DNA of 13,016 bases from Bradyrhizobium sp. GTDB lineage: Bacteria > Pseudomonadota > Alphaproteobacteria > Rhizobiales > Xanthobacteraceae. A program made the translations under genes and the position numbers. Every line of letters starts with the position of its first letter. Position 1 is the stretch's first letter. The DNA lies in NCBI GenBank assembly GCA_025960445.1, contig JAICIT010000021.1, positions 1 through 13,016 on the forward strand, written 5' to 3'. Shown here one piece after another: positions 1-6,707 of the stretch. The notes under the pieces are model-generated. The model did not search any database and was not told the DNA's origin. It worked only from the letters and a program-made list of their open reading frames with translations.

Positions 1-1
1 G

Positions 2-235
2 CCCGAGTGGGGCAGCATGCGTTCGGCTGACTTTTTCAGAAGAAGAATGGGACGAGACATCGTTCTTGCATATTACGCCCATCCCGCCGCATGGAGCGAA
101 ATCGGATGGGGCGGGCCGGCAAGTCCGCGCGGCTATGTCCGTCTCGATTTTGACGAGCGTGATCCATGGGAAGCAGCCGAGGCTGGCGGCGCTGACGACG
201 TCACGGTGCGTCGGGTAAATCGCCATGTCAGATGA
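2..235 (+). CDS. Gluconate 2-dehydrogenase subunit 3 family protein, C-terminal part
   Basis: The reading frame is open at the left edge of the window, so only the last 77 residues are seen; the ATG at 17 is internal. The visible tail has an aromatic, glycine-rich block (DIVLAYYAHPAAWSEIGWGG, residues 20-39 of the visible part) followed by GYVR and an acidic end. This is typical of the small subunit (subunit 3) of membrane-associated gluconate 2-dehydrogenase-type complexes. In that family subunit 3 usually carries a Tat signal and helps export and stabilise the GMC flavoprotein; any signal here would lie outside the window. The stop codon falls 11 bases inside the GMC oxidoreductase gene, which points to translational coupling and supports a two-subunit complex. 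The family call rests on recognising the C-terminal motif and on the neighbour. Confidence 0.72.
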   Translation, partial: PEWGSMRSADFFRRRMGRDIVLAYYAHPAAWSEIGWGGPASPRGYVRLDFDERDPWEAAEAGGADDVTVRRVNRHVR

Positions 236-1892
236 TCCACTGCAAACGCCACGCGCCCGCCATGGACGCGCGCCCGACGTCTTTCGCCCCGGCGCGTGGG
301 TGCCGATGCGGGAATATTCGGTAAACGACGCAGTCGATTTCGTTATCGTAGGGACCGGCGCGGGCGGCGGCACGCTGGCGTGCAAGCTCGCCGAATACGG
401 CTTCTCCGTCGTGGCGCTCGATGCTGGTCCCTATTTTCGGCCGCTGGAGGATTTCGTTTCCGACGAAAGCGCGCAGACCAAGCTCTACTGGACTGACGAT
501 CGCGTCGTCGACGGCGACAATCCGCTGCAGATGGGCAGCAACAACAGCGGCAAGGCCGTCGGCGGTTCGACCGTGCATTTCGCGATGGTGTCGCTTCGGT
601 TTCGTCCCGAGTGGTTCAAATCGCGCACTCTGCTGGGCTATGGCGCGGACTGGCCGCTCGATTGGCGCGAGATGTGGACCTACTACACCGAAGTTGAGCA
701 AGCGTTGAAGATTTCCGGCCCCGTCACCTATCCTTGGGGGCCTCACCGTCCGCGCTATCCATATCGTGCCCATCCGCTCAATGCCGCGGCCGTCGCGCTC
801 GCCAGAGGATGCGAGGCGTTGGGCATCAAATGGACCGAGACGCCGTTGGCGACGTTGTCGGCTCCGCGCGGGCTCGCGCACCCTTGCGTATATCGCGGGT
901 TCTGCGTGACAGGCTGTTCGACCAATGCCAAGCAAAGCGCGCTCGTCACCTGGATTCCCCGTGCGATCGCCGCCGGCGCGGAAATCCGCGACCTCGCGAT
1001 GGTCGGCAACATCGAGGTGGACAAAGCCGGTCTCGTTACTGGCGTAAACTATCATCGCGAGGGCGCATGGCATTTTCAGCGCGCGCGGAACGTCGTGGTT
1101 GCCGGGTACGCGATCGAGACCCCTCGGCTGCTGTTAAATTCAGCGAATGCAAGATTTCCCGACGGGCTTGCGAACAGTTCTGGGCTGGTCGGAAAGAACC
1201 TTATGGCGCAATCAAATCAGGCGGTCTGGGGCGTGATGGAGCAGGAGGTGCGCTCGTACAAGGGACCGCCCTCGCTGGCAATTACCGAGCATTGGAATTA
1301 CGAGGACAGGGGAAAGGATTTCTTCGGCGGCTACAGCTACATGAGCCAAGGCCCGTTGCCGCAGCTCTGGGCCAACACCCAGTTCAGCGCGCATGGTCTT
1401 TGGGGTTCGCGTCTCGTTACCGAAATGGAAAATTACAATCACGTGGTAGGTTTGAAGATCGTCGGCGAGATGCTGCCGCAGGAAACCAATCGCGTCACGC
1501 TGGCCGACGAGGTCGACCAATACGGGCTTCGCATTCCGCGTATCACGTATTCCTGGTGCGACAACGACAAGCGGCTGATCGATCATTCGCTTAAATTCAT
1601 GGCCAAGGCGCTGCAAGCGGTCGATGCAAAAGACTTATGGACCCAGGAGGATGACACCTGCCATCTCAACGGCACGGCGCGGATGGGCTTTGATCCGGCA
1701 ACCAGCGTTGTGGACGCCGATTGCCGAAGCTGGGATATCCCCAATCTCTGGATTTGCGACGGCTCGGTTTTTCCGACGGTAGGCGGAGCCAACCCCTCGC
1801 TCACCATCCAGGCCATCGCCTGCCGGACCGCAGACCGCATCAAAACCCTCGCGGCACGCGGTGAACTCGAGCCCAACGCCTACGCTGATTGA
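225..1892 (+). CDS. GMC-family FAD-dependent oxidoreductase (gluconate dehydrogenase-like large subunit)
   Basis: This 555-residue protein has the normal length for a GMC dehydrogenase. An N-terminal FAD-binding Rossmann motif, VIVGTGAGGGT, lies at about residues 40-50. The C-terminal catalytic signature CHLNGTARMG contains His480, and Asn523 sits in NPSLTIQ; this His/Asn pair abstracts the proton from the alcohol substrate in GMC enzymes. Between them is a cysteine group C221-x5-C227-x3-C231, followed by AKQSALVTWIP. Comparable cysteines in dye-linked FAD glucose and gluconate dehydrogenases hold or neighbour an Fe-S cluster, so electron transfer out of the enzyme is more likely than an oxidase reaction. 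No signal peptide is visible; export could occur with the upstream subunit 3 protein. The ATG overlaps that gene by 11 bases and has only a weak ribosome binding site, consistent with coupling. No cytochrome c gene follows. The true substrate (sugar acid, polyol or alcohol) cannot be read from the sequence. Confidence 0.9.
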   Translation: MSDDPLQTPRARHGRAPDVFRPGAWVPMREYSVNDAVDFVIVGTGAGGGTLACKLAEYGFSVVALDAGPYFRPLEDFVSDESAQTKLYWTDDRVVDGDNPLQMGSNNSGKAVGGSTVHFAMVSLRFRPEWFKSRTLLGYGADWPLDWREMWTYYTEVEQALKISGPVTYPWGPHRPRYPYRAHPLNAAAVALARGCEALGIKWTETPLATLSAPRGLAHPCVYRGFCVTGCSTNAKQSALVTWIPRAIAAGAEIRDLAMVGNIEVDKAGLVTGVNYHREGAWHFQRARNVVVAGYAIETPRLLLNSANARFPDGLANSSGLVGKNLMAQSNQAVWGVMEQEVRSYKGPPSLAITEHWNYEDRGKDFFGGYSYMSQGPLPQLWANTQFSAHGLWGSRLVTEMENYNHVVGLKIVGEMLPQETNRVTLADEVDQYGLRIPRITYSWCDNDKRLIDHSLKFMAKALQAVDAKDLWTQEDDTCHLNGTARMGFDPATSVVDADCRSWDIPNLWICDGSVFPTVGGANPSLTIQAIACRTADRIKTLAARGELEPNAYAD

Positions 1893-1970
1893 ATGGTTTG
1901 CGACGGAGCGTCGCGCCAGCGAAGGCAAAAAGCATTGCATCATTGTAATGGCGCTAAATGCAAAATTATC

Positions 1971-1995
1971 GGAACTGAACGCGCGATGTGCGCTT
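1971..1995 (+). promoter_or_regulatory. Possible EcfG-type (general stress response) promoter
   Basis: The 152-base gap before the short-chain dehydrogenase holds GGAAC at 1971-1975. This matches the -35 element of alphaproteobacterial EcfG sigma factors. After a 16-base spacer comes GCTT at 1992-1995, which only partly matches the expected (C)GTT -10 element. The site is about 50 bases upstream of the ATG at 2045. The half-matched -10 makes this a weak prediction. Confidence 0.22.
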
Positions 1996-2044
1996 AGATA
2001 AACAGGTCTGCACCTTCATTGTGTAAACACTCGAACCAACTTCG

Positions 2045-3094
2045 ATGAATTCGTTTCCCACTTCGTCTCCTCAGGTCGTGGTTATCACCGGCGCTTCCGC
2101 CGGAGTGGGGCGGGCGACCGCGCATCGATTTGCCCGCGCCGGCTGGTGCATCGGGTTGATCGCGCGGGACCGCGACGCTCTTGAAGCGGTCAAGCGAGAG
2201 GTCGAAGAACTCGGCGCATCAGCGGTTGTTGCGGCCGCGGATGTTGCCGATGCCGATGCCGTCTTTGCCGCGGCGGACCTGGTTGAAAATACGTTCGGGC
2301 GTATCGATGTCTGGATCAATGACGCCATGGTCACCGTCTTTTCGCCGGTGTGGGACATGACGCCGGCGGAATTTCGCCGTGTAACCGAAGTGACGTATCT
2401 CGGTTTCGTGCACGGTACGATGGCAGCCCTGCGGCACATGCGGCCGTTCAATCGCGGCAAGATCATCCAGATCGGTTCGGCGCTTGCCTATCGCGGCATT
2501 CCGCTGCAATCGGCCTACTGCGGCTCCAAGCACGCCATCCGCGGTTTTACAGATTCACTGCGCACCGAACTGATTCACGACCGCAGCAATATCAGCCTGA
2601 CGATGATGGAATTGCCGGCGGTAAACACTCCGCAATTCGATTGGGCGCGAACGCACATGCCTCGGCAGCCGCGCCCGGTTGCGCCGGTCGTTGAACCCGA
2701 AGTGATCGCGCGGGCCGTTTTCGATGCGGTTCAGCATCCCCGTCGGGAATACTGGATCGGACTGAGTACGCTGAAGGTGATCCTCGGAAACGTCGTGCTT
2801 CCGTCGTTTCTGGATCGCTATCTGGCGAAAGTCGCGTTTGAAGCCCAGGAAACCAAGGTGCCCGTTGTTGCGGATCGCAGGGATAATCTGATGGACCCTG
2901 TGCATCCGCTGCACCGGACACGCGGTCGCTTCGGGGATGAGGCGGCGGAGAAGGCGCTGGTCGTAGCCGGTCCCATCGCCCGTGTCGCGCCGATCGTGCT
3001 CGGCGGGGTGTTGCTGTTCGCAACGGGAGTGCTGGCGGCAGCGGCAGCCGGCAAGGTCGGGCGCACCAGGCCTTCTGGCGCGCGCTTGAGGTGA
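2045..3094 (+). CDS. SDR-family NAD(P)-dependent oxidoreductase with C-terminal membrane segment
   Basis: This 349-residue protein begins with a classical short-chain dehydrogenase domain. The cofactor-binding motif TGASAGVG is at residues 15-22, and the catalytic Ser145, Tyr158 and Lys162 are all present (YCGSK). Arg41 and Arg43, just after the second strand, suggest NADP(H) rather than NAD(H). The usual NNAG motif reads N92-D-A-M, an unusual variant. Beyond the roughly 250-residue SDR core there is an extension of about 100 residues. It includes a conserved-looking DPVHPLHRTRGRFG stretch and ends in a hydrophobic segment (about residues 315-338) followed by a basic tail, suggesting a membrane anchor at the C-terminus. 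The substrate is unknown. It follows the GMC gene on the same strand but 152 bases away, so it may have its own promoter. No clear Shine-Dalgarno sequence precedes the ATG. Confidence 0.88.
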   Translation: MNSFPTSSPQVVVITGASAGVGRATAHRFARAGWCIGLIARDRDALEAVKREVEELGASAVVAAADVADADAVFAAADLVENTFGRIDVWINDAMVTVFSPVWDMTPAEFRRVTEVTYLGFVHGTMAALRHMRPFNRGKIIQIGSALAYRGIPLQSAYCGSKHAIRGFTDSLRTELIHDRSNISLTMMELPAVNTPQFDWARTHMPRQPRPVAPVVEPEVIARAVFDAVQHPRREYWIGLSTLKVILGNVVLPSFLDRYLAKVAFEAQETKVPVVADRRDNLMDPVHPLHRTRGRFGDEAAEKALVVAGPIARVAPIVLGGVLLFATGVLAAAAAGKVGRTRPSGARLR

Positions 3095-3167
3095 TGGTGA
3101 CCAGATTGAGATTTCGAGCAAACGATTTGCGTCTTTGCGGCACCGCGACACGTAGCGAACACACCGC

Positions 3168-3725
3168 CTACGGCTCGAGTTCAGTATCCCAATACAAATA
3201 ATCGAGCCAGCTCTCGTGCAGGTAATTCGGCGGGAAAAGCCGGCCGTTGCGATGCAACTGATGCACCGTCGGTGCGAACGGCGCTTGCCTCGGAAACATG
3301 CGCGCCTGCTGCGGCGTCAAATTGCCTTTGCGCAGGTTACAGGGCGAACATGCAGCGACAACATTTTCCCAAGTGGTCTGGCCGCCTTTGCTGCGCGGAA
3401 CGATATGATCGAACGTCAGGTCATCGTTGGCGGAGCAGTACTGGCAGATAAAACGATCGCGCAGGAATACGTTGAACCGCGTGAAGGCGGGATGCGTCGT
3501 CGGCTTCACAAACGACTTCAGCGACACCACGCTCGGAAGCTGGATCTCGAAGGACGGGCTACGCACCGCGCGATCGTAATGCTCCACGATGTTGACGCGG
3601 TCCAGGAACACCGCCTTGATCGCGTCCTGCCATGACCAGAGCGATAGCGGGTAATAGCTGAGCGGCCGGAAATCCGCGTTCAGCACTAGCACCGGCCAAC
3701 CGCCTTGTGAGACGTGCGCGTTCAA
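3168..3725 (-). CDS. HNH endonuclease family protein
   Basis: This 185-residue protein has an HNH nuclease domain in its second half. CQYC (Cys94, Cys97) and CSPCN..K (Cys126, Cys129, Asn130) form the zinc-ribbon pair around the beta-beta-alpha metal fold. DHIVPRSKGG supplies the Asp106-His107 catalytic/metal pair, and Asn121 lies in the following helix. The N-terminal 90 residues (VLVLNADFRPLSYYPLSLWS onward) are characteristic of a compact HNH protein widespread as a single-copy chromosomal gene in alphaproteobacteria. Its biological role is not established as far as I know; DNA repair or recombination is only a guess. The start codon is TTG, supported by AGGAG six bases upstream; the nearby ATGs at 3745 and 3748 are out of frame. 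It is divergent from the CLC gene and convergent with the SDR gene. Confidence 0.9.
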   Translation of the reverse strand: MNAHVSQGGWPVLVLNADFRPLSYYPLSLWSWQDAIKAVFLDRVNIVEHYDRAVRSPSFEIQLPSVVSLKSFVKPTTHPAFTRFNVFLRDRFICQYCSANDDLTFDHIVPRSKGGQTTWENVVAACSPCNLRKGNLTPQQARMFPRQAPFAPTVHQLHRNGRLFPPNYLHESWLDYLYWDTELEP

Positions 3726-3731
3726 ATAACG

Positions 3732-3736
3732 CTCCT
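3732..3736 (-). promoter_or_regulatory. Ribosome binding site that fixes the TTG start of the HNH gene
   Basis: On the minus strand AGGAG (3736 to 3732) is followed by a six-base spacer and then TTG at 3725-3723. The strong core and ideal spacing are the reason for accepting a TTG start here. Confidence 0.7.
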
Positions 3737-3750
3737 GACTCCCATCATTA

Positions 3751-3763
3751 GCTGCGAAGCAGC
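3751..3763 (-). other. Small hairpin in the HNH 5' leader
   Basis: GCTGC (3751-3755) and GCAGC (3759-3763) form a perfect 5-bp stem around a 3-base loop. The hairpin lies between the candidate HNH promoter and its ribosome binding site, so it would be in the untranslated leader. A role in transcript stability is possible but not shown. Confidence 0.3.
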
Positions 3764-3773
3764 GTCAGTTCAC

Positions 3774-3803
3774 ATACTACAGGCAGCATGGCGGGATTGT
3801 GAA
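3774..3803 (-). promoter_or_regulatory. Candidate sigma-70-like promoter for the HNH gene
   Basis: Read on the minus strand, TTCACA (3803-3798, five of six matches to TTGACA) is followed after 18 bases by TAGTAT (3779-3774, four of six matches to TATAAT). It is about 50 bases upstream of the TTG start. The -10 box is imperfect, so this is a tentative call. Confidence 0.3.
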
Positions 3804-3909
3804 GGGCGTTGGCGGGCCTATCGGTAGTCCCTGCCGGGTTGCGTGATAGTCGCGAAGCCCGCTAAAGCTCGTGCTGGCACCTTTCGGCCGCATTACGGAC
3901 GCAACCCGA

Positions 3910-5670
3910 ATGCTCAGCTCTGCCCGCTTTATCGAGGCGCCGCGTCGGCTGCGGGCATTCGTTCGCGCGCATGAAGCCAGCCTCATCGTGCTGGCGGCGC
4001 TGGTCGGAACTATTGGCGGTCTGGTGGTGGCCGCAATGAGCGCGCTTGTCGAAGTGCTGCATGTGCTGCTGTTCAACCTCGAAATGGGCGACCGCCTCTC
4101 AAGCCAATTCAGGATCGAGCCATGGCGTGCGTTGCTCGTTCCGAGTCTGGGCGGATTGCTTCTCGGTTTTGCCTTCCTGCTGCTGGTGCGATGGCGCCCG
4201 GCGCGAGAGGTTGATCCGATCGAGGCCAACGCCCTGCATGGTGGTCGCATGTCGTTTCGGGGCAGTGTCATCGTCGCCTTGCAGACGGTGTGGTCCAGCG
4301 GCGTCGGCGCTTCGGTCGGACTGGAAGCCGGCTATACCCAGCTCAGCAGCGGGCTTGCCGCTTCGCTGGGCCGCGGATTTCATCTTCGTCGAGCCGATCA
4401 GCGCGTTATGGTGGGCTGTGGCGCCGCAGCCGCCATCGCCGGTGCCTTTGGCGCGCCGCTCGCGGGCGCCTTTTATGCGTTTGAGTTGGTAATCGGAGGC
4501 TACACGCCGGCCAGCCTGACGCCGGTCGGCGTGGCGGCGGTGACGGGCTATTTTGTCGCCCACGCCTTTACCGTGTTGTCGTTCGGCGTTGGCGTCGGTC
4601 CAGTCGGCGATGTGCTCGGGCGCGATCTTGCCATCGCATCGTTGCTTGGCATCCTGTCCGCGCTGTTTGGCATCGCGATCATGCGCGGCGTCGCGCTTTG
4701 CGAAACCTTGCTAGTGAAGATCCGCCTGTGGCCGCCGCTGCGGCCGGCGCTTGGCGGCCTCGGCGTCGGCGCGCTGGCGCTGATGTCCCCGCAGGTAATG
4801 TCCTCGGGGCATGGCGCGCTGCATTTTGCCGGCTTTGTTTCGATCCCGCTGGCGGTGGTCGCCACCATGTTCGTGCTCAAGGCAATCGCGTCCGTGATAT
4901 CGCTGGGCAGCGGTTTTCGGGGCGGCTTGTTTTTCGCCACGCTGTTTCTTGGTGCACTCGGCGGCCATCTGTTCGCCGGCGGCTTTGACGCGATCTGGCC
5001 CGGCCTCAAGCTCAATCCGAACGTCTATGCGATAATCGGCATGAGCGCGCTGTCCGCCTCAGTGGTCGGCGGCCCGCTCACCATGGCGTTCATCGCGCTG
5101 GAGTCAACCGGCAATCTCTGGCTCACCACCGCCGTGCTGGTCGCGGTCATCATTTCGACCCAGATCACCCGCGAACTGTTCGGTTACTCGTTTGCGACTT
5201 GGCGATTGCACCTGCGTGGCGAAACCATCCGCAGTGCCGCCGATGTTGGATGGATTCGCGAACTCACGGTGCGAACCATGATGCGGCAAGACGTGTCCAC
5301 TGTGAATGCCAGCACGCCAATCGAGGAATTCCGCAAGAAATTCCCGCTGGGATCGAAGAACCAGGTGGTCGTTGTTGACGGTTCGGGTCGTTATGCCGGG
5401 TTGGCGCTGGTGGCTGACGCCCATGCTCCTGATGTCGAGCCCGCCAAGGGTCTCCTCGGCATCGCGCACTTTCGCGACGTTGTGCTGCATCCCGGCATGA
5501 ACATTCAGGAAGCGATCGCGGTGTTTGATGCGGCCGAAGCGGAATCGCTGGCGGTAGTTGACAGCGATGGCGAGCGCCGGCCGATCGGTGTTCTCAGCGA
5601 AGCTCATGCCATGCGCCGCTATGCGGAGGAATCCGAGCAGCGACGGCGCGAGGTGATTGGCGAGATTTGA
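3910..5670 (+). CDS. CLC-family anion channel/transporter with C-terminal CBS domains
   Basis: This 586-residue protein has a CLC membrane domain of many hydrophobic helices (about residues 20-445), then two CBS-like modules (about 450-575). The first begins at VRTMMRQDVSTV and the second at VVLHPGMNIQEAIAVF. The gating glutamate is kept as Glu139 in VGLEAGYTQ, but the usual GREGP context is changed to GLEAG. The later pore motif reads GSGFRGGLFFAT (from Gly333) instead of GGIFAP, and no GSGIP is seen before the DPIEANALHGGRMS block near residue 102. This is a divergent CLC branch; chloride or another anion, and channel or proton-coupled exchange, cannot be decided. CBS domains often bind adenine nucleotides and tune transport. 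ATG 3910 was chosen; an in-frame GTG at 3871 would add 13 residues, and neither has a good ribosome binding site. Its stop is 7 bases from that of the convergent lyase-like gene. Confidence 0.9.
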   Translation: MLSSARFIEAPRRLRAFVRAHEASLIVLAALVGTIGGLVVAAMSALVEVLHVLLFNLEMGDRLSSQFRIEPWRALLVPSLGGLLLGFAFLLLVRWRPAREVDPIEANALHGGRMSFRGSVIVALQTVWSSGVGASVGLEAGYTQLSSGLAASLGRGFHLRRADQRVMVGCGAAAAIAGAFGAPLAGAFYAFELVIGGYTPASLTPVGVAAVTGYFVAHAFTVLSFGVGVGPVGDVLGRDLAIASLLGILSALFGIAIMRGVALCETLLVKIRLWPPLRPALGGLGVGALALMSPQVMSSGHGALHFAGFVSIPLAVVATMFVLKAIASVISLGSGFRGGLFFATLFLGALGGHLFAGGFDAIWPGLKLNPNVYAIIGMSALSASVVGGPLTMAFIALESTGNLWLTTAVLVAVIISTQITRELFGYSFATWRLHLRGETIRSAADVGWIRELTVRTMMRQDVSTVNASTPIEEFRKKFPLGSKNQVVVVDGSGRYAGLALVADAHAPDVEPAKGLLGIAHFRDVVLHPGMNIQEAIAVFDAAEAESLAVVDSDGERRPIGVLSEAHAMRRYAEESEQRRREVIGEI

Positions 5671-5689
5671 AAAGACGTCAGATCTTTTC
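5669..5689. terminator. Possible bidirectional terminator hairpin between convergent genes
   Basis: GAAAAGA (5669-5675) pairs perfectly with TCTTTTC (5683-5689) around a 7-base loop. Both stop codons (CLC at 5668-5670, lyase-like gene at 5680-5678) lie at or in the hairpin. Each strand ends in a short T-rich run. The stem is A/T-rich and weak, so it may be only partly effective as a terminator. Confidence 0.35.
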
Positions 5690-6637
5690 CAGCTTCTGCA
5701 GGCAGCGAACAATCGCGGGCATCGGCGTGTCCGGAAAGCTGGTTTTCCAATCGGTAACGCCGACCTCGCCGACATAAATATCGCCTCTGGAATCGAGCGC
5801 GATGCCGTGCGGGGCGAGGAACCTTCCGGTCTCGAGACCGGGGCCGTTTTCGCCGCCCAGCCGCGCGATGCGTTTTCCCCCGGCATCCACGATGCTCAGG
5901 CGCGGACCGAGATTTGGGATCTTGCGATTGACCGGCATGCCTGGACCAAGCTCGCCGATAACAAAATTCGGTTGCCTGCCCCCGCAGCAGTACAGCGCGC
6001 ATGGCCGGTGAAGATGATTCCACTGCGCCTCGTATTCGCCGTTACCGTCGAACACCTGGACCCGGTGGTTCTCGCGATCGGCGACGTAGACCCAGCCATC
6101 GGCGTCGGTGACGATATTGTGCACGATGTTGAACTGGCCGGGATCGGTGCCGGGTTCGCCCCAACTCTTGATGAGTTTGCCGTCCGGCGTAAATTTGTGG
6201 ATGCGGGCATTGCCGTAGCCGTCCGAGACGTAGATCTCGCCTTTGGGTGAAAGCGCCGTATGGGTGCAGCGGTGGAACGGCTCGCCGCTCATGAACGACG
6301 TCGGCTGGTTCGGAATGCCGATGGTCAGCAGTACCTTGCCTTCGGGCGAGCATTTGCGCACCGTGTGGTCACCGTCGTCGGTGCAGTAGAGGTTGTCGTC
6401 AGCATCGATGTGTAGTCCGTGCGCGCGGGTGAACAGGCCTTCGCCCCAGCTCTTGATGAAATTGCCGCCGCGATCGAGCACCACCATCGGGTGGGCGCCA
6501 CGATTGAAGACGTAAATGCGGTCCTTGCTGTCGACCGCGACCGAGGCGACATCCGTCAAATTCCAGTGCTCGGGCAGTTTCGCCCAGTCCTCCAACACGC
6601 GGTAACGGTGCTCGCCCGATCCCAGAATGACGGCCAT
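5678..6637 (-). CDS. NHL/six-bladed propeller protein, peptidyl-alpha-hydroxyglycine alpha-amidating lyase (PAL)-like
   Basis: This 319-residue protein is made of repeated NHL blades with the D.. G.(I/V)YV.D....R(V/I) pattern. It closely follows the PAL half of animal peptide-amidating enzyme PAM, which splits an alpha-hydroxylated glycine to give an amide and glyoxylate. From the remembered rat PAM numbering, the zinc ligands His585, His690 and His786 align with His73 (AHGLHID), His173 (VHNIVTD) and His277 (APHGIALD). Tyr654 aligns with Tyr141 (SDGYGNARI), Arg533 with Arg46 (NRG) and Arg706 with Arg188 (ADRENHR). Asp787 is Gly278 here. No signal peptide is seen, so the protein is probably cytoplasmic and its substrate need not be a peptide. 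ATG 6637 is preferred because AAGGAG lies nine bases upstream; the GTG at 6655 would place that site inside the coding region. The flavin monooxygenase gene ends 70 bases upstream on the same strand. Confidence 0.82.
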   Translation of the reverse strand: MAVILGSGEHRYRVLEDWAKLPEHWNLTDVASVAVDSKDRIYVFNRGAHPMVVLDRGGNFIKSWGEGLFTRAHGLHIDADDNLYCTDDGDHTVRKCSPEGKVLLTIGIPNQPTSFMSGEPFHRCTHTALSPKGEIYVSDGYGNARIHKFTPDGKLIKSWGEPGTDPGQFNIVHNIVTDADGWVYVADRENHRVQVFDGNGEYEAQWNHLHRPCALYCCGGRQPNFVIGELGPGMPVNRKIPNLGPRLSIVDAGGKRIARLGGENGPGLETGRFLAPHGIALDSRGDIYVGEVGVTDWKTSFPDTPMPAIVRCLQKLEKI

Positions 6638-6646
6638 TCGTGATTT

Positions 6647-6652
6647 CTCCTT
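6647..6652 (-). promoter_or_regulatory. Ribosome binding site of the PAL-like gene
   Basis: AAGGAG on the minus strand (6652 to 6647), nine bases before ATG 6637. It decides between that ATG and the in-frame GTG six codons upstream. Confidence 0.65.
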
Positions 6653-6707
6653 CACAGCGCGTTAGCTTTCGCGCTTTCCGCGCGCGCTTAATGAGGTGAC
6701 GAATATT

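Noticed and set aside
228..1073. 281-codon open frame on the minus strand inside the GMC gene
   Set aside because: Its translation has no recognisable motif and is rich in Arg/Ala, as expected for the antisense of high-GC coding DNA; the plus-strand GMC protein has clear FAD and catalytic motifs.
1900..1914. GCGAC/GTCGC hairpin just after the GMC stop as a terminator
   Set aside because: The stem is only 5 bp and no T-run follows.
3118..3130. GCAAA/TTTGC hairpin between the convergent SDR and HNH genes as a terminator
   Set aside because: A 5-bp A/T-rich stem with a 3-base loop and only a broken T stretch after it; too weak to call.
3871..3909. GTG at 3871 as the CLC start
   Set aside because: It adds 13 residues without membrane or family character and has no ribosome binding site; kept only as an alternative.
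5657..6250. 197-codon open frame on the plus strand opposite the PAL-like gene
   Set aside because: It overlaps the CLC stop and has no motif, while the minus strand encodes a clear six-bladed propeller.
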